The notes under the pieces are model-generated. The model was not told the DNA's origin, searched no databases, and saw only the letters and a list, made by a program, of their open reading frames with translations. DNA of 64,000 nucleotides from an uncultured Opitutia bacterium (lineage in GTDB: Bacteria; Verrucomicrobiota; Verrucomicrobiia; Opitutales; Opitutaceae), in the NCBI GenBank assembly GCA_903825285.1, contig CAIJZY010000007.1, forward strand, positions 147,898-211,897, written 5' to 3'. Below are positions 34,606-43,460 of the stretch, piece by piece (the first letter of the stretch is position 1; every line of letters starts with the position of its first letter). A program made the position numbers and the translations under genes.

Positions 34606-36273
34606 ATGATTTCCTGGATCCAGAAATACTTTCAGCACCACTTCCGGACCATCTTCGCGCTGATTCTCGCCAGCACGATCATCTCGTTCATCATCGCCTT
34701 CGCCCCCGGCTCGAATTTCGGCCGGACCGAGCGCCGCAACACGATCACGCGCGAGTTCTTCGGGTACAATCTCAGTTCCCAGGATGACCAGAACCGCCTG
34801 ATCGGCGACGCCGGCCTCAGCGCCAACCTCCAGGCCGGCTACAACTCCCTGGAAGGGTCCGACCTGCAGAACTACGCCTTCCAGCGCGTCGCCGCCCTCG
34901 CCCTCGCCGACCAGCTCCACGTCCCCGCCACGACCAAGGCGGAGATCGCCGATTACATCAAGGGCCTCCGCATTTTCGCCGGCGAGGACGGCCAGTTCGA
35001 CCCCAAGCGCTACGCCAACTTCCGCGACAACCTCCGGACCAACCAGCGCCTGAACGAGGCCGAGGTCAGCCGCGTGCTCGCCGACGACGTCCGCGCCGAC
35101 AAGGTCCAGAAGATCATCTCCGGCCCCGGCTACGTCCTCCCGCATGACGTGCAGGCCCAGCTGGAGCGCGCGGACTCGGTCTGGTCGCTCGCCACGGCGA
35201 CCGCCGACCTCGCGACGTTCAACCCCTCGATCCCGGTCACCGACACGGCCCTGAACCTCTTCTTCGGCGACAATGCCTTCCGGTACACCATCGCGCCCCG
35301 GGCCGTGACCTCCGCCGCCTATTTCCCCGCGGCCGCCTACGCCGCCGCCGTGAGCGTCGCCGAGGCCGACGTGCGCGCCTACTACGACTCCCACGCGGCC
35401 AGCTTCGCGGCCCCGGCCGCCCAGCCCGCCGGCGCCAAGCCCGCGGCCGCCCCCGACTACGCCACGGTCCGCCCGCAGGTGGAGGCCGCCCTCCGCCTGG
35501 AGCGCGCCCAGCGCCTCGCGGTGAAGGCCGCGTCCGACCTCTCCTTCGCCCTCTACGACGGTAAGATCGAGCCCGGCTCCGCCGCCTTCGACAAGCTGCT
35601 GGCCTCCCAGCACCTGACGCTCCGCGCCCTCACGCCGTTCACGCATGAGGACGGCCCGGCCGAGTACGACCATTCGCCCGACATCGCCAACGAGGCCTTC
35701 AAGCTCGGCGCCGGCCGCACCTACTCCGACGCCCTGTCCGCCCCCGGCGGCGCCGTCGTGCTGTTCTGGAAGGAGACGCTGCCCTCCCGCCAGCCCGCCC
35801 TCGCCGAGGTCCGCGACAAGGTCGCGGCGGACTACGTCGCCAACGAGAAGAGCAAGCGCTTCGTCGAGTTCGGCAAGACCCTCCGCAGCCTCATCGAGAA
35901 CCGGCTGAAGGCCGGCGAGACGTTCGAAAAGGCCGTCGCCTCCGCCGCCGGCGCCACGTCGGTCAAGATCGAGTGCAAGACCCTCGCGCCGTTCTCCCGC
36001 CGCAACCCGCCCAAGGACATCGACTACTCGGTGGCCGGCGCCATGGAGCGCCTGACCAAGGGCCAGATCTCGGACATGATCATCGCCAAGGACCACGGCC
36101 TGTTCGTCTACGCGGCGGACAAGAAGCTGCCCGACCTGAGCGAGTCCAGCCCCGCCTACGCGGCCATGCGCGCCCAGCTCGCCCAGCTCAACGGCCGCAT
36201 CGGCGCCAGCGCCCGGCTGTCAGCCCTGGTCGCCCAGGAGCTCAAGCGCTCCGAGCCCCCGTCGGCGAAGTAA
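34606..36273 (+). CDS. PpiD/SurA-like periplasmic folding factor
   Basis: A 555-residue protein with a cytosolic start (MISWIQKYFQHH), one membrane anchor (about 14-34), and a large periplasmic part. The N-terminal chaperone region (about 60-190) resembles SurA_N_3 of PpiD, with the REFFGYNLS and FDPKRYANFRDNLR segments. Later parts (about 350-500) resemble the C-terminal PpiD half. I do not see a clear active parvulin core, so it may act as a chaperone only. It would help outer-membrane proteins fold. Next on the same strand is the TolC-like gene. Confidence 0.75.
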   Translation: MISWIQKYFQHHFRTIFALILASTIISFIIAFAPGSNFGRTERRNTITREFFGYNLSSQDDQNRLIGDAGLSANLQAGYNSLEGSDLQNYAFQRVAALALADQLHVPATTKAEIADYIKGLRIFAGEDGQFDPKRYANFRDNLRTNQRLNEAEVSRVLADDVRADKVQKIISGPGYVLPHDVQAQLERADSVWSLATATADLATFNPSIPVTDTALNLFFGDNAFRYTIAPRAVTSAAYFPAAAYAAAVSVAEADVRAYYDSHAASFAAPAAQPAGAKPAAAPDYATVRPQVEAALRLERAQRLAVKAASDLSFALYDGKIEPGSAAFDKLLASQHLTLRALTPFTHEDGPAEYDHSPDIANEAFKLGAGRTYSDALSAPGGAVVLFWKETLPSRQPALAEVRDKVAADYVANEKSKRFVEFGKTLRSLIENRLKAGETFEKAVASAAGATSVKIECKTLAPFSRRNPPKDIDYSVAGAMERLTKGQISDMIIAKDHGLFVYAADKKLPDLSESSPAYAAMRAQLAQLNGRIGASARLSALVAQELKRSEPPSAK

Positions 36274-36471
36274 GCCCGGGCTCCCGCCCGCGCGCCGCTC
36301 ATCCCCCTCGCGGACCGTTCAACGCGATTCGCCTCGAACCGTCGCCCCGTCGCGGCGAGCGTGGTGGCCCGGGCCCGCGCCCGGACTTCTCGCTCCAAAC
36401 GCACGATCATCAGTAACTTTTCGACTCCCGCCGTGTTCTCGTTTTCATCCGCTGATCCCTCCTTCTCCTCC

Positions 36472-37932
36472 ATGCGCCGCCCATTCGTCTGCGTCCTCCT
36501 GCTCTCCCTCGCCCTGGTCCGCCTCGCGGCCCAGGAACCCGCACCCGCCCCGGCCGCCGCGCCCGTCCTCACCCTCGAGGAGTGCGTCGCCCGGGCCCTC
36601 GAGAAAAACTTCACCCTGAAGGCGCAGGGCTTCTCGACCGACATCGCCAAGGAGTCCCTCAACGTCGCCAAGGCGAACTTCGAGCCCTCCTTCAGCGCCT
36701 CGGCCCAGCGGGCCATGACGCAGACCAGCCCGAACGTGCGGACCGACTCGGGCGACACCCGCCTCGGCGTCGACCAGAACCTGACGTCCGGCGCCGTCGT
36801 CAACCTCAGCACCAGCGTGGCCCGGTCCAGCTCCAACCCCCTGGTCCTCCTGCCCAACCCGGTCTACAATTCCGACATGTCCCTCTCGGTCACCCAGCCC
36901 CTGCTCCGGGGCGCCGGCACCACTGTCAACCGCGCCGCCATCGAGCGCAGCCGGCTCGGACTCGGCATCGCCCACATCAACTTCAAGGGCAGCGTGCTCC
37001 AGGTGGTCCGCGACACCGAGGTCGCCTACTACAACCTGGTCTTCGCCCGCGGCCAGCTCGCCGTGAAGCAGCACAGCCTTGAGCTCGCCCAGCGGCTCTA
37101 CGACGAGAACAAGGCCCGCCGCACCACCGGGGTCGCGACCGACCTCGACGTGCTTAGCGCGGAGGTCGGCGTGGCCACCGCCAACAACGGCGTGGTCACC
37201 GCCCAGCAGCAGGTGCGCAACAGCGAGGACGCCCTCCTCGCGCTGATCGGCCAGACTGACTTCTCCACCCTCGTCGGCACCGTCAGCCTCCCCAGCCGCC
37301 CGGATCCCATGCCGTCGTTCGACGTCTCCTACAAGCTCGCCCGCGACAACCAGCCCGACCTGCTCGCCGCCGAATCCACGATCAAGCAGTTCCAGCTCGA
37401 CGCCAGCACCGCCAAGAACGGCGCGCTCCCCACCCTCAACCTCGGCGGCGCCGTCGGCTACAACGGCACCGACCACACCTACGGCTCGGCGATCAACCGC
37501 ACCCCCGACGGCGACGCCCGCAACTGGCAGGTCGACCTCTCGCTCAATGTGCCGTGGGGCCTGCATGCCGACCGCGCCCGCTACCGCAGCGCCCTCGCCA
37601 GCCTCCGCCAGGAGCAGGCCCTCCTCCAGCAGATCGACCTGAACCTCGTCGTGCAGGTCCGCGGCGCGGTCCGCGCCGTCGAGACCAACCAGCAAAGCGT
37701 CGAGATCTTCACCAAGGCCACCGAGCTCGCCGTGCGGCAGTACGAGCTGGAGCTCGCCCGCTTCAAGGCCGGCCTCTCCACCAGCCGCCAGGTGCTCCAG
37801 ATCCAGGACGACCTCGAGTCCGCCCGCGTCAACGAGCTCCAGGCGCGCGTCAATCTTCGCACCGCGCTCAGCAACCTGCACCAGCTTGAGAGCAGCTCCC
37901 TCGAGCGCTACCACATCACGCTGGCCGACTGA
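36472..37932 (+). CDS. TolC family outer-membrane efflux protein
   Basis: A 486-residue TolC-type channel subunit. A signal peptide (about 1-20, ending RLAAQ) precedes LTLEECVARALEKNFTL, the usual start of the first helix, and two OEP repeats with internal likeness (VAYYNLVFARGQL, DLDVLSAEVGVATA, and NLVVQVRGAVRAVETN, LELARFKAGLSTSRQVLQ). Trimers would form a duct through the outer membrane for a tripartite pump or type I secretion. No inner-membrane pump gene is adjacent, so it probably serves partners elsewhere. ATG 36472 is chosen at the signal peptide. Confidence 0.9.
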   Translation: MRRPFVCVLLLSLALVRLAAQEPAPAPAAAPVLTLEECVARALEKNFTLKAQGFSTDIAKESLNVAKANFEPSFSASAQRAMTQTSPNVRTDSGDTRLGVDQNLTSGAVVNLSTSVARSSSNPLVLLPNPVYNSDMSLSVTQPLLRGAGTTVNRAAIERSRLGLGIAHINFKGSVLQVVRDTEVAYYNLVFARGQLAVKQHSLELAQRLYDENKARRTTGVATDLDVLSAEVGVATANNGVVTAQQQVRNSEDALLALIGQTDFSTLVGTVSLPSRPDPMPSFDVSYKLARDNQPDLLAAESTIKQFQLDASTAKNGALPTLNLGGAVGYNGTDHTYGSAINRTPDGDARNWQVDLSLNVPWGLHADRARYRSALASLRQEQALLQQIDLNLVVQVRGAVRAVETNQQSVEIFTKATELAVRQYELELARFKAGLSTSRQVLQIQDDLESARVNELQARVNLRTALSNLHQLESSSLERYHITLAD

Positions 37933-37956
37933 TCCGGCGGCCCGGCCGCATCCGGC

Positions 37957-38547
37957 ATGACCACCCCGCTCGCGATCCGGATCACACTGTGGTGCTGGCT
38001 CCTCGCCGCCCTCGCGGCCGGCCGGCTGTTCCTGCTGGCCCGGATCCCGCCGCCCGCGGTGCAGGGCATCCTGGCCGGGCTGACCGCCCTGCTGATCCTC
38101 CTCTACCGGGCCTGGCCCGCCTGGCGCACCTGGGCCGACGGCCTCGACCTGCGCGCGGTCGTCGCGCTGCACCTCACCCGGTTCGTCGGCATCTATTTCC
38201 TCGTGCTCTACCAGCACGGCCGGCTGCCCTACGCCTTTGCCGTGCCGGGCGGCCTCGGCGACATCGGCGTCGCCGTGCTCGCCGCCGTCGTGATCCTCGT
38301 GCCGCTGGCGCCCGCCGCGCGCCTGGGCGCCATCTCCATCTGGAACATCGTGGGCCTGCTCGACCTCCTGCTCGTCGTGCTCACGGCCGGCCGCCTGGCC
38401 CTGGCCGACCCGCAGGCGATGCGCGAGCTGACGATTCTGCCGCTGAGCCTGCTGCCGACGTTCCTCGTGCCGCTGCTCCTCGCGAGCCACCTGCTGGTCT
38501 ACACGCGCGTCCGGCGCGCGCGGCTCGAGTCCGACGAGGCCTCCTGA
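37957..38547 (+). CDS. Hypothetical membrane protein
   Basis: A 196-residue protein with about five or six hydrophobic segments spread through its length (for example ILAGLTALLILLY, GDIGVAVLAAVVILVPLA, LLDLLLVVLTAGRLAL). The C terminus is basic (RVRRARLESDEAS). It starts 24 bases after the TolC-like gene and ends 6 bases from the convergent miaA stop. I do not recognise the family and cannot give a function. Confidence 0.65.
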   Translation: MTTPLAIRITLWCWLLAALAAGRLFLLARIPPPAVQGILAGLTALLILLYRAWPAWRTWADGLDLRAVVALHLTRFVGIYFLVLYQHGRLPYAFAVPGGLGDIGVAVLAAVVILVPLAPAARLGAISIWNIVGLLDLLLVVLTAGRLALADPQAMRELTILPLSLLPTFLVPLLLASHLLVYTRVRRARLESDEAS

Positions 38548-38553
38548 CCCGGC

Positions 38554-39456
38554 CTACGGGCCGAACAGACCGTCCACGGTGAGATCCGCGGCCGCCACGA
38601 CCCGGTGCGGTGGCAGCTGGGTGCGAAACCAGGTGCGCTGCTTCTTCACGAGCGCCCGCGTGTTCCGCGCGATCGCGGCGGCCAGGTCCGGCGCGGGCAG
38701 CCGGCCCGCCAGGCAGTCGATGACCTCCCGGTAGCCGATCGCGCGTGCCGCGCTCGGGTGGTCGGCCAGCCCGGCCGCGAGCAGGCCGCGCACCTCGTCC
38801 ACGAGACCGTCGCGCAGCATCGCCGCCACGCGCTGGTCGATCCGCGCGCGCAATTCCTCCGGCGGCCGCTCGATCCGGGTCAACACGACCGGGTGGTCGG
38901 CGAACGGCCCGGGCTGCCGGGCAAAGTCCGCCGCCAGCTCGGCCACCGTGCGGCCCGAGGCCAGGCAGCGCTCCAGCGCCCGGGCCACGCGGCGCGGGTT
39001 GGCCAGGTCCAGCCCAGCCAGTCCGCCGGGATTGAGGGTCTCCAGCCGTGCCACGGCCGCATCGGGCGCCAGCGCGGCCACCTCGGCGCGGATCGCCGCG
39101 GGCACCGCCACCTCGTCCGCCACGGGGGCGAAAAAGCTCCGCAGGTAGAAGCCGCTGCCGCCCACGACCAGCACCGGCCGGCCCCGGGCGATGATGGCGG
39201 CGACCGTGTCCCGGGCCAGCGCCACGTAGCGCGCCACATCCATGCGCTCCGTCACCGCGAGGAGGTCGATCAGGTGGTGCGGCACGCGCGCCTGCTCGGC
39301 GGCCGTGGGCTTCGCCGTGCCGATGTCCATGCCGCGGTAGAACAGCAGCGAGTCGCACGACACGATCTCCGCGCCCCGCGCCTCCGCCCAGCGCAGCGCC
39401 CATTCCGTCTTGCCGGCGGCGGTGCAGCCCGTGAGGACGTGGAGCGTGGGGGGCAT
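38554..39456 (-). CDS. miaA: tRNA dimethylallyltransferase
   Basis: A 300-residue MiaA (EC 2.5.1.75) that prenylates A37 in tRNAs reading codons that begin with U. The P-loop is GCTAAGKT (9-16), followed by SCDSLLFYRGMDIGTAKP (33-50), HHLIDL, VVGGSGFYLRSF, and the C-terminal AIGYREV and RNTRALVKKQRTWFR, all standard. ATG 39456 gives the normal start; longer frames add unrelated sequence. Confidence 0.95.
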   Translation of the reverse strand: MPPTLHVLTGCTAAGKTEWALRWAEARGAEIVSCDSLLFYRGMDIGTAKPTAAEQARVPHHLIDLLAVTERMDVARYVALARDTVAAIIARGRPVLVVGGSGFYLRSFFAPVADEVAVPAAIRAEVAALAPDAAVARLETLNPGGLAGLDLANPRRVARALERCLASGRTVAELAADFARQPGPFADHPVVLTRIERPPEELRARIDQRVAAMLRDGLVDEVRGLLAAGLADHPSAARAIGYREVIDCLAGRLPAPDLAAAIARNTRALVKKQRTWFRTQLPPHRVVAAADLTVDGLFGP

Positions 39457-39535
39457 GGCGGGACCTGCTAATTGACGCCCGGGTGCGGCGATGGGGAGGA
39501 AATTCTCACGGCCCGGACGACCCGCGCCCGTCCCG

Positions 39536-40438
39536 TCACAGCTCCTCGAACCCCACCACGCGGTTGCGGCCCTGCGCCTTCGCGGCATACAGGGCCTTGT
39601 CGGCCGCGGCCACGAGCTCGTCGCGGCTGAGGGCGTCCGCCGGCATGGAGGCGACGCCCGCGCTAATGGTGATCCGCAGCTCCAGCCCGCTGTCCAGGAT
39701 GAACGGTGCCCGGCGCACGAGCTCGCAGGCCCGCTCGGCGGCCTCGCGCGCGATCTTCCGGTCGGCCTGCATGATGATGAGCGCGAACTCCTCGCCGCCG
39801 AAGCGCGCCGCCCGGTCCACGTCGCGCAGGCTGTGCACCAGCCGGCTGGCCACCTCCTGCAGCACCACGTCGCCGATGGGATGGCCGTGGGTGTCGTTGA
39901 CGGACTTGAAATGGTCGATGTCGAGCAGCACGAGTCCGAACGGGTGACCGAACCGGCGCGACCGCTCCCGCTCCTCCGCGAGGATGCGGTCGAACTCGCG
40001 GCGGTTGAGCAGGCTTGTGAGCTGGTCGTGGGTGGCCAGCTTGCGCAGGGCCTCGAGCGTGTCGCCGAGCTTGAGGGCGTAGCGCAGCGAGCGCTCGAGC
40101 GTGCGGGAGGAGATCTCGCCCTTGACGAGGTAGTCGAGCGCCCCGGCGTTCATCGCCTCGATGTCAACGCGCTCGGACGACTCCGCGGTGAGGAACACGA
40201 TCGGCGTGCGTGCCCCGCCGGCCATGGCCGCGCGGATGAGCTCGAGGCCGTTGCGATCGCCGAGCTGGTAGTCGAGCAGGCAGGCCGCATACGTGCCGCC
40301 GAGCACGCGCGCGAGGCCCTCCTCGTAGGTCTCGGCCCACTCGAGCTCGAACGTCTCGTAGCGGAAGTTGCTGAAGTGGGCCTGCGTGAGCCGGAACTGC
40401 ATCCGGTCGTCATCGATCAACAGAATTTTTCGGCTCAT
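39536..40438 (-). CDS. Response regulator diguanylate cyclase (REC-GGDEF)
   Basis: A 300-residue two-domain protein. The receiver (about 1-125) has the acidic pocket DDD at 10-12 and phosphoacceptor Asp56. The GGDEF domain (about 135-300) has GGEEF at 214-218, an active variant of the motif, with the inhibitory I-site RDVD at 205-208. It makes cyclic-di-GMP when a partner kinase phosphorylates it. No kinase gene is adjacent. Its start overlaps the stop of the epimerase gene upstream by 4 bases (ATGA), so the two are translationally coupled, which hints that c-di-GMP and sugar-nucleotide supply for surface polysaccharide are linked. Confidence 0.92.
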   Translation of the reverse strand: MSRKILLIDDDRMQFRLTQAHFSNFRYETFELEWAETYEEGLARVLGGTYAACLLDYQLGDRNGLELIRAAMAGGARTPIVFLTAESSERVDIEAMNAGALDYLVKGEISSRTLERSLRYALKLGDTLEALRKLATHDQLTSLLNRREFDRILAEERERSRRFGHPFGLVLLDIDHFKSVNDTHGHPIGDVVLQEVASRLVHSLRDVDRAARFGGEEFALIIMQADRKIAREAAERACELVRRAPFILDSGLELRITISAGVASMPADALSRDELVAAADKALYAAKAQGRNRVVGFEEL

Positions 40439-41388
40439 GGGACCAGGGCGGCAGGTACGCCGCCGAGAAGTTCAGCCAGACCGGCGGCGACCTCGGTGTC
40501 CGCCGTGAAGCCCAGTTCCGCCGCGGCCCGCGCCGGGTCGCCGAGCGAGTGGCGGATGTCGCCCGACCGGGCGGGCGCGTGCACCGGCGGCGGGCCGCCG
40601 GGAAAATGGCGGGCGCAGGCCTGCGCGAGGTCGAGCAGCGATGTCGCCCGGCCCGTGCAGATGTTGGCCACCCCCGGCCGCAGGTCCGGCCGCGTCGCGG
40701 CGATCAGGTTCGCCCGGGCCACGTCGCCGACCGCGATGAAGTCGCGCGTCTGGCCGCCGTCGCCGTGGATGGTGACGGGCTGGCCGGCGGCGAACCGCCG
40801 CGCGAAGATCGAGATCACGCCCGAGTAGGGCGAAGTGGGATCCTGCCGGGGGCCGTAGACGTTGAAGTAGCGGTGGCAGCGCACCGTGAAGCCGAAGCTC
40901 GCGCCGTGCCCGAGCAGCAGGCTTTCCGAGGCCAGCTTGGCCGCCCCGTACGGGCTCAGCGGCCGGGTTTCGGTCGTCTCGGGGATCGGCCGCACGTTGG
41001 TGTCGCCGTAAACCGCCGACGACGACGCGAACACCACCCGGCCCACGCCCGCCAGCCGCGCCGCCTCGGCCACGAGGTGCGTGGCCTGGACGTTCAGCGC
41101 GAAGTTCTCGGCCGGGTTGGCGAGGCTTTCCTGCACGCTGACCAGCGCCGCCAGGTGGATGATCGCCGCGGGCCGCTCCGCTGCGGCCAGGGCCGATAGC
41201 GCACCCGGCAACGCCACGTCGAGCTCATGCAGGGCGAAGCCCGGGGTGCTCAGCGCCGCCGTGAGGTTTTCGCGCCGACCCGTGCGGAAATTGTCCACGC
41301 CGACCACGCGGTGGCCGGACGCCAGCAGCAGATCCGTCGTATGGCTGCCGATGAAGCCGGCGGCACCAGTGACTAGGATCTTGGCCAT
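40435..41388 (-). CDS. NAD-dependent sugar-nucleotide epimerase/dehydratase
   Basis: A 317-residue extended short-chain dehydrogenase of the UDP-glucose 4-epimerase type. The NAD site is GAAGFIGSH (8-16), the catalytic Ser is in FASSSAVYG, and the Tyr-x-x-x-Lys pair in PYGAAKLASE; RYFNVYGPRQDP follows, as in GalE and related enzymes. The product is probably a nucleotide sugar for cell-surface glycans. The exact sugar is not clear. It overlaps the GGDEF gene by 4 bases and is the first gene of that pair. Confidence 0.82.
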   Translation of the reverse strand: MAKILVTGAAGFIGSHTTDLLLASGHRVVGVDNFRTGRRENLTAALSTPGFALHELDVALPGALSALAAAERPAAIIHLAALVSVQESLANPAENFALNVQATHLVAEAARLAGVGRVVFASSSAVYGDTNVRPIPETTETRPLSPYGAAKLASESLLLGHGASFGFTVRCHRYFNVYGPRQDPTSPYSGVISIFARRFAAGQPVTIHGDGGQTRDFIAVGDVARANLIAATRPDLRPGVANICTGRATSLLDLAQACARHFPGGPPPVHAPARSGDIRHSLGDPARAAAELGFTADTEVAAGLAELLGGVPAALVP

Positions 41389-41470
41389 GGGAAAACCCTA
41401 CGTCGGCTCTGTCCAGCGGGGCAAGCAAGCAGGTGGGAGAGATGCCGGCCGCGGCCGGAGGCCGGCGCGC

Positions 41471-42277
41471 TCATGTCCGCCGCACGCCCGCCGCGAGGTC
41501 CTGGGTGACCGCCTGCAGCTTCGCCAGCATCTGGGCCGGATCCCCAAGGTGGTCCCGGATGCAGTTGACCAGGGCACTGCCGACCACGACGCCGTCGGCC
41601 TGGGCCGCGACCCGGGCCACCTGGGCGCGGGTGGAGATGCCAAAGCCAACCGCCACCGGCAGCTGGGTGCACGCGCGGATGCGGGCGACGGCCTCGGGCA
41701 CGTTGGCCGCGGCGTCGCTCCGGACACCGGTCACGCCCTCGCGCGAGACATAGTAGATGAAGCCGGTCGCCGCGGCCGTGATGGTCGCGATGCGCGCATC
41801 CGGCGTGGTCGGGGCCACGATGAAGACCGTCTCCAGCCCGTGGCGGGTGCAGGCGGCCGTGACCTCGCCGGCCTCCTCGGGCGGCAGGTCCAGGGTCAGC
41901 AGCGCATCAAGCCCGGCGGCCTTGGCCTCCCGGATGTAGGCATCGACGCCGTTGGCAAACACCAGGTTGTAGTACGTGTAGAACACGAGCGGCGCCGCGG
42001 GAAACTCGGTGCGGATCCGCCGCACCAGCTCAAGCACCCGGGCCGCGGTCATGCCGGCCTCGAGCGCGCGCTGCGCGGCCAGCTGGTTGGTCGGGCCGTC
42101 GGCGAGCGGGTCGGAGAACGGCACGCCCAGCTCAAGGATGTCCACGCCGTGGCGCAGCAGCGTGCGGCAGACCGCCAGCGACGTGTCGAAGTCGGGGTCG
42201 CCGGCGCAGACATAGCCGACGAAGGCGGCTCGGTGCTCGGCGCGGGCCTGGGCGAAGGTGGCGGCTAGGCGGGACAT
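41471..42277 (-). CDS. trpA: Tryptophan synthase alpha chain
   Basis: A 268-residue TrpA that splits indole-3-glycerol phosphate to indole, which passes to TrpB (EC 4.2.1.20). Signatures are GYVCAGDPD, LELGVPFSDPLADGP (with the catalytic Glu in LELG and Asp in SDPLADGP), YYNLVFANG and the phosphate-binding GFGISTRAQV. ATG 42277 is the family start. No trpB or other trp gene is in the window, so the genes of the pathway are dispersed. Confidence 0.96.
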   Translation of the reverse strand: MSRLAATFAQARAEHRAAFVGYVCAGDPDFDTSLAVCRTLLRHGVDILELGVPFSDPLADGPTNQLAAQRALEAGMTAARVLELVRRIRTEFPAAPLVFYTYYNLVFANGVDAYIREAKAAGLDALLTLDLPPEEAGEVTAACTRHGLETVFIVAPTTPDARIATITAAATGFIYYVSREGVTGVRSDAAANVPEAVARIRACTQLPVAVGFGISTRAQVARVAAQADGVVVGSALVNCIRDHLGDPAQMLAKLQAVTQDLAAGVRRT

Positions 42278-42339
42278 GCGAGCGGCCAACTCAAGGCCAA
42301 ACCCGCCGCGGTGCAACGGTCGTTTTTCCCCCCGCGGCG

Positions 42340-43113
42340 TCAGGCCACGTGGAAGTCCACCAGCACCGGCCGGTGGTCCGACACGAAGGAGCGCACGATC
42401 TCGCTGCGCACGCTCAGGCAGGCGGGCGGCAGGAACACGAAGTCCAGCAGGCGGCTGGGCAGCGGCGACGGAAAGGTCCGGCCCTTGACGGGGTGCAGGA
42501 CGTAGTCGTGGTAGTCCGACAGATGGCTCAGCAGCGCGGCGGTCGCGTCCGGGCTCGTGCCGGGATTGTTGAAGTCGCCGCAGATGAGCGGGGGCACGTG
42601 CCAGTGCGCGCGGCGCGAGCGCTGCTGGTCGCGCAGCCAGGCGAGCAGGCGGCCGAGCTGGCGGATGCGGTGCTCGCGGGAGCTGAAGTGCAGGTGGAGG
42701 TTCACGACCGGGATCAGCCGGCCGCCGAGGTCGAACTCGGCGAAGAGAAACCCCTTCTCGCCCACGCTGCGCTGGCCGAAGACGACGGTCTCGGTGGCGG
42801 CGATCGGGTGCCGCGAGAGGAACGCGTTGCCATAGCAGAGGTTGATCAGCCCCTGGCGGCGCGTGTTGATGCCGAACACGGCGTGCGGGTAGCCCGCGTG
42901 CAGGCGAAGGTAATCCAGGTGGTCGAAATTGCCCGCCCAGCGGGAGCACTCGTCGATCTCCTGCAGGGCGACGATGTCCGGCTTGAGCTGGTCGAGCAGG
43001 CGCGCGATCTTGCGCAGGTTCAGCCGCAGCTTGCGCAGCGAGGTCAGCCCCTGAATGGGGTTCAGGCCCCGGGCGTGGGCGATGTTAAAGGTGAGAAGTC
43101 GGACCCGCTGCAT
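42340..43113 (-). CDS. Endonuclease/exonuclease/phosphatase family protein
   Basis: A 257-residue metal-dependent phosphodiesterase of the EEP fold. It opens with LLTFNIAHARG; LQEIDE holds the metal-binding Glu, VVNLHLHFSSREHRIRQ the next catalytic residues, ICGDFNN the Asp-Asn pair, and SDHRPVLVDF the final Asp-His. No signal peptide is seen. Substrates in this family range from nucleic acids to phospholipids and inositol phosphates, and I cannot choose among them. Confidence 0.82.
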   Translation of the reverse strand: MQRVRLLTFNIAHARGLNPIQGLTSLRKLRLNLRKIARLLDQLKPDIVALQEIDECSRWAGNFDHLDYLRLHAGYPHAVFGINTRRQGLINLCYGNAFLSRHPIAATETVVFGQRSVGEKGFLFAEFDLGGRLIPVVNLHLHFSSREHRIRQLGRLLAWLRDQQRSRRAHWHVPPLICGDFNNPGTSPDATAALLSHLSDYHDYVLHPVKGRTFPSPLPSRLLDFVFLPPACLSVRSEIVRSFVSDHRPVLVDFHVA

Positions 43114-43191
43114 GTCGGCCGCCAGAGGCTAAACCAAGCCGGGGTTGGAGCAACGGCAAAGGGTCGCAGGGGATTGGCGAACAGGAAGGGA

Positions 43192-43219
43192 TTGACAGCC
43201 TTCGGCGGCCCCTTGAATT
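43192..43219 (+). promoter_or_regulatory. Candidate promoter of tRNA-His
   Basis: A perfect TTGACA at 43192-43197 is followed after 16 bases by TGAATT (43214-43219; 3 of 6 to the -10 consensus). It ends 15 bases before the tRNA gene, a proper distance for a stable-RNA promoter. Confidence 0.5.
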
Positions 43220-43234
43220 TCGCCGGCTCTTTAC

Positions 43235-43312
43235 GGCGGTCATAGCTCAGTTGGTTAGAGCACAAGATTGTGAATCTTGGGGTCGCGGGTTCGAGTCCCG
43301 TTGGCCGCCCCA
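43235..43312 (+). tRNA. tRNA-His (GTG)
   Basis: The acceptor stem GCGGTCA (43236-43242) pairs with TGGCCGC (43302-43308), with one G-U pair, and G-1 (43235) faces C73 (43309), the special mark of histidine tRNA. The anticodon GTG is at 43270-43272 in loop TTGTGAA on a CAAGA/TCTTG stem. The T arm is GCGGGTTCGAGTCCCGT. The 3' CCA is encoded (43310-43312). It closely follows the E. coli tRNA-His pattern. Confidence 0.97.
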
Positions 43313-43460
43313 TTTTACCTCCTTGGAGGTGACTTTCACCCGGGAAGGCTTGTTTCAGATGCTGGCGGATCGAAACCGACTCACGTGTCGTTGCCTCGCC
43401 ATGAGCTGAGAGGAGTTCATGGGCGTGCCTGCCAGCTCTCTGCGGCGTTTGTCCGGCACC

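Noticed and set aside
43062..43313. Short minus-strand frame reading through tRNA-His
   Set aside because: It begins with MGRPTGLEPATPRFTIL, the well-known false product of reading the opposite strand of a tRNA.
43317..43330. Hairpin ACCTCC-TT-GGAGGT after tRNA-His as a terminator
   Set aside because: Only six pairs with a two-base loop and no T run after it; not convincing.
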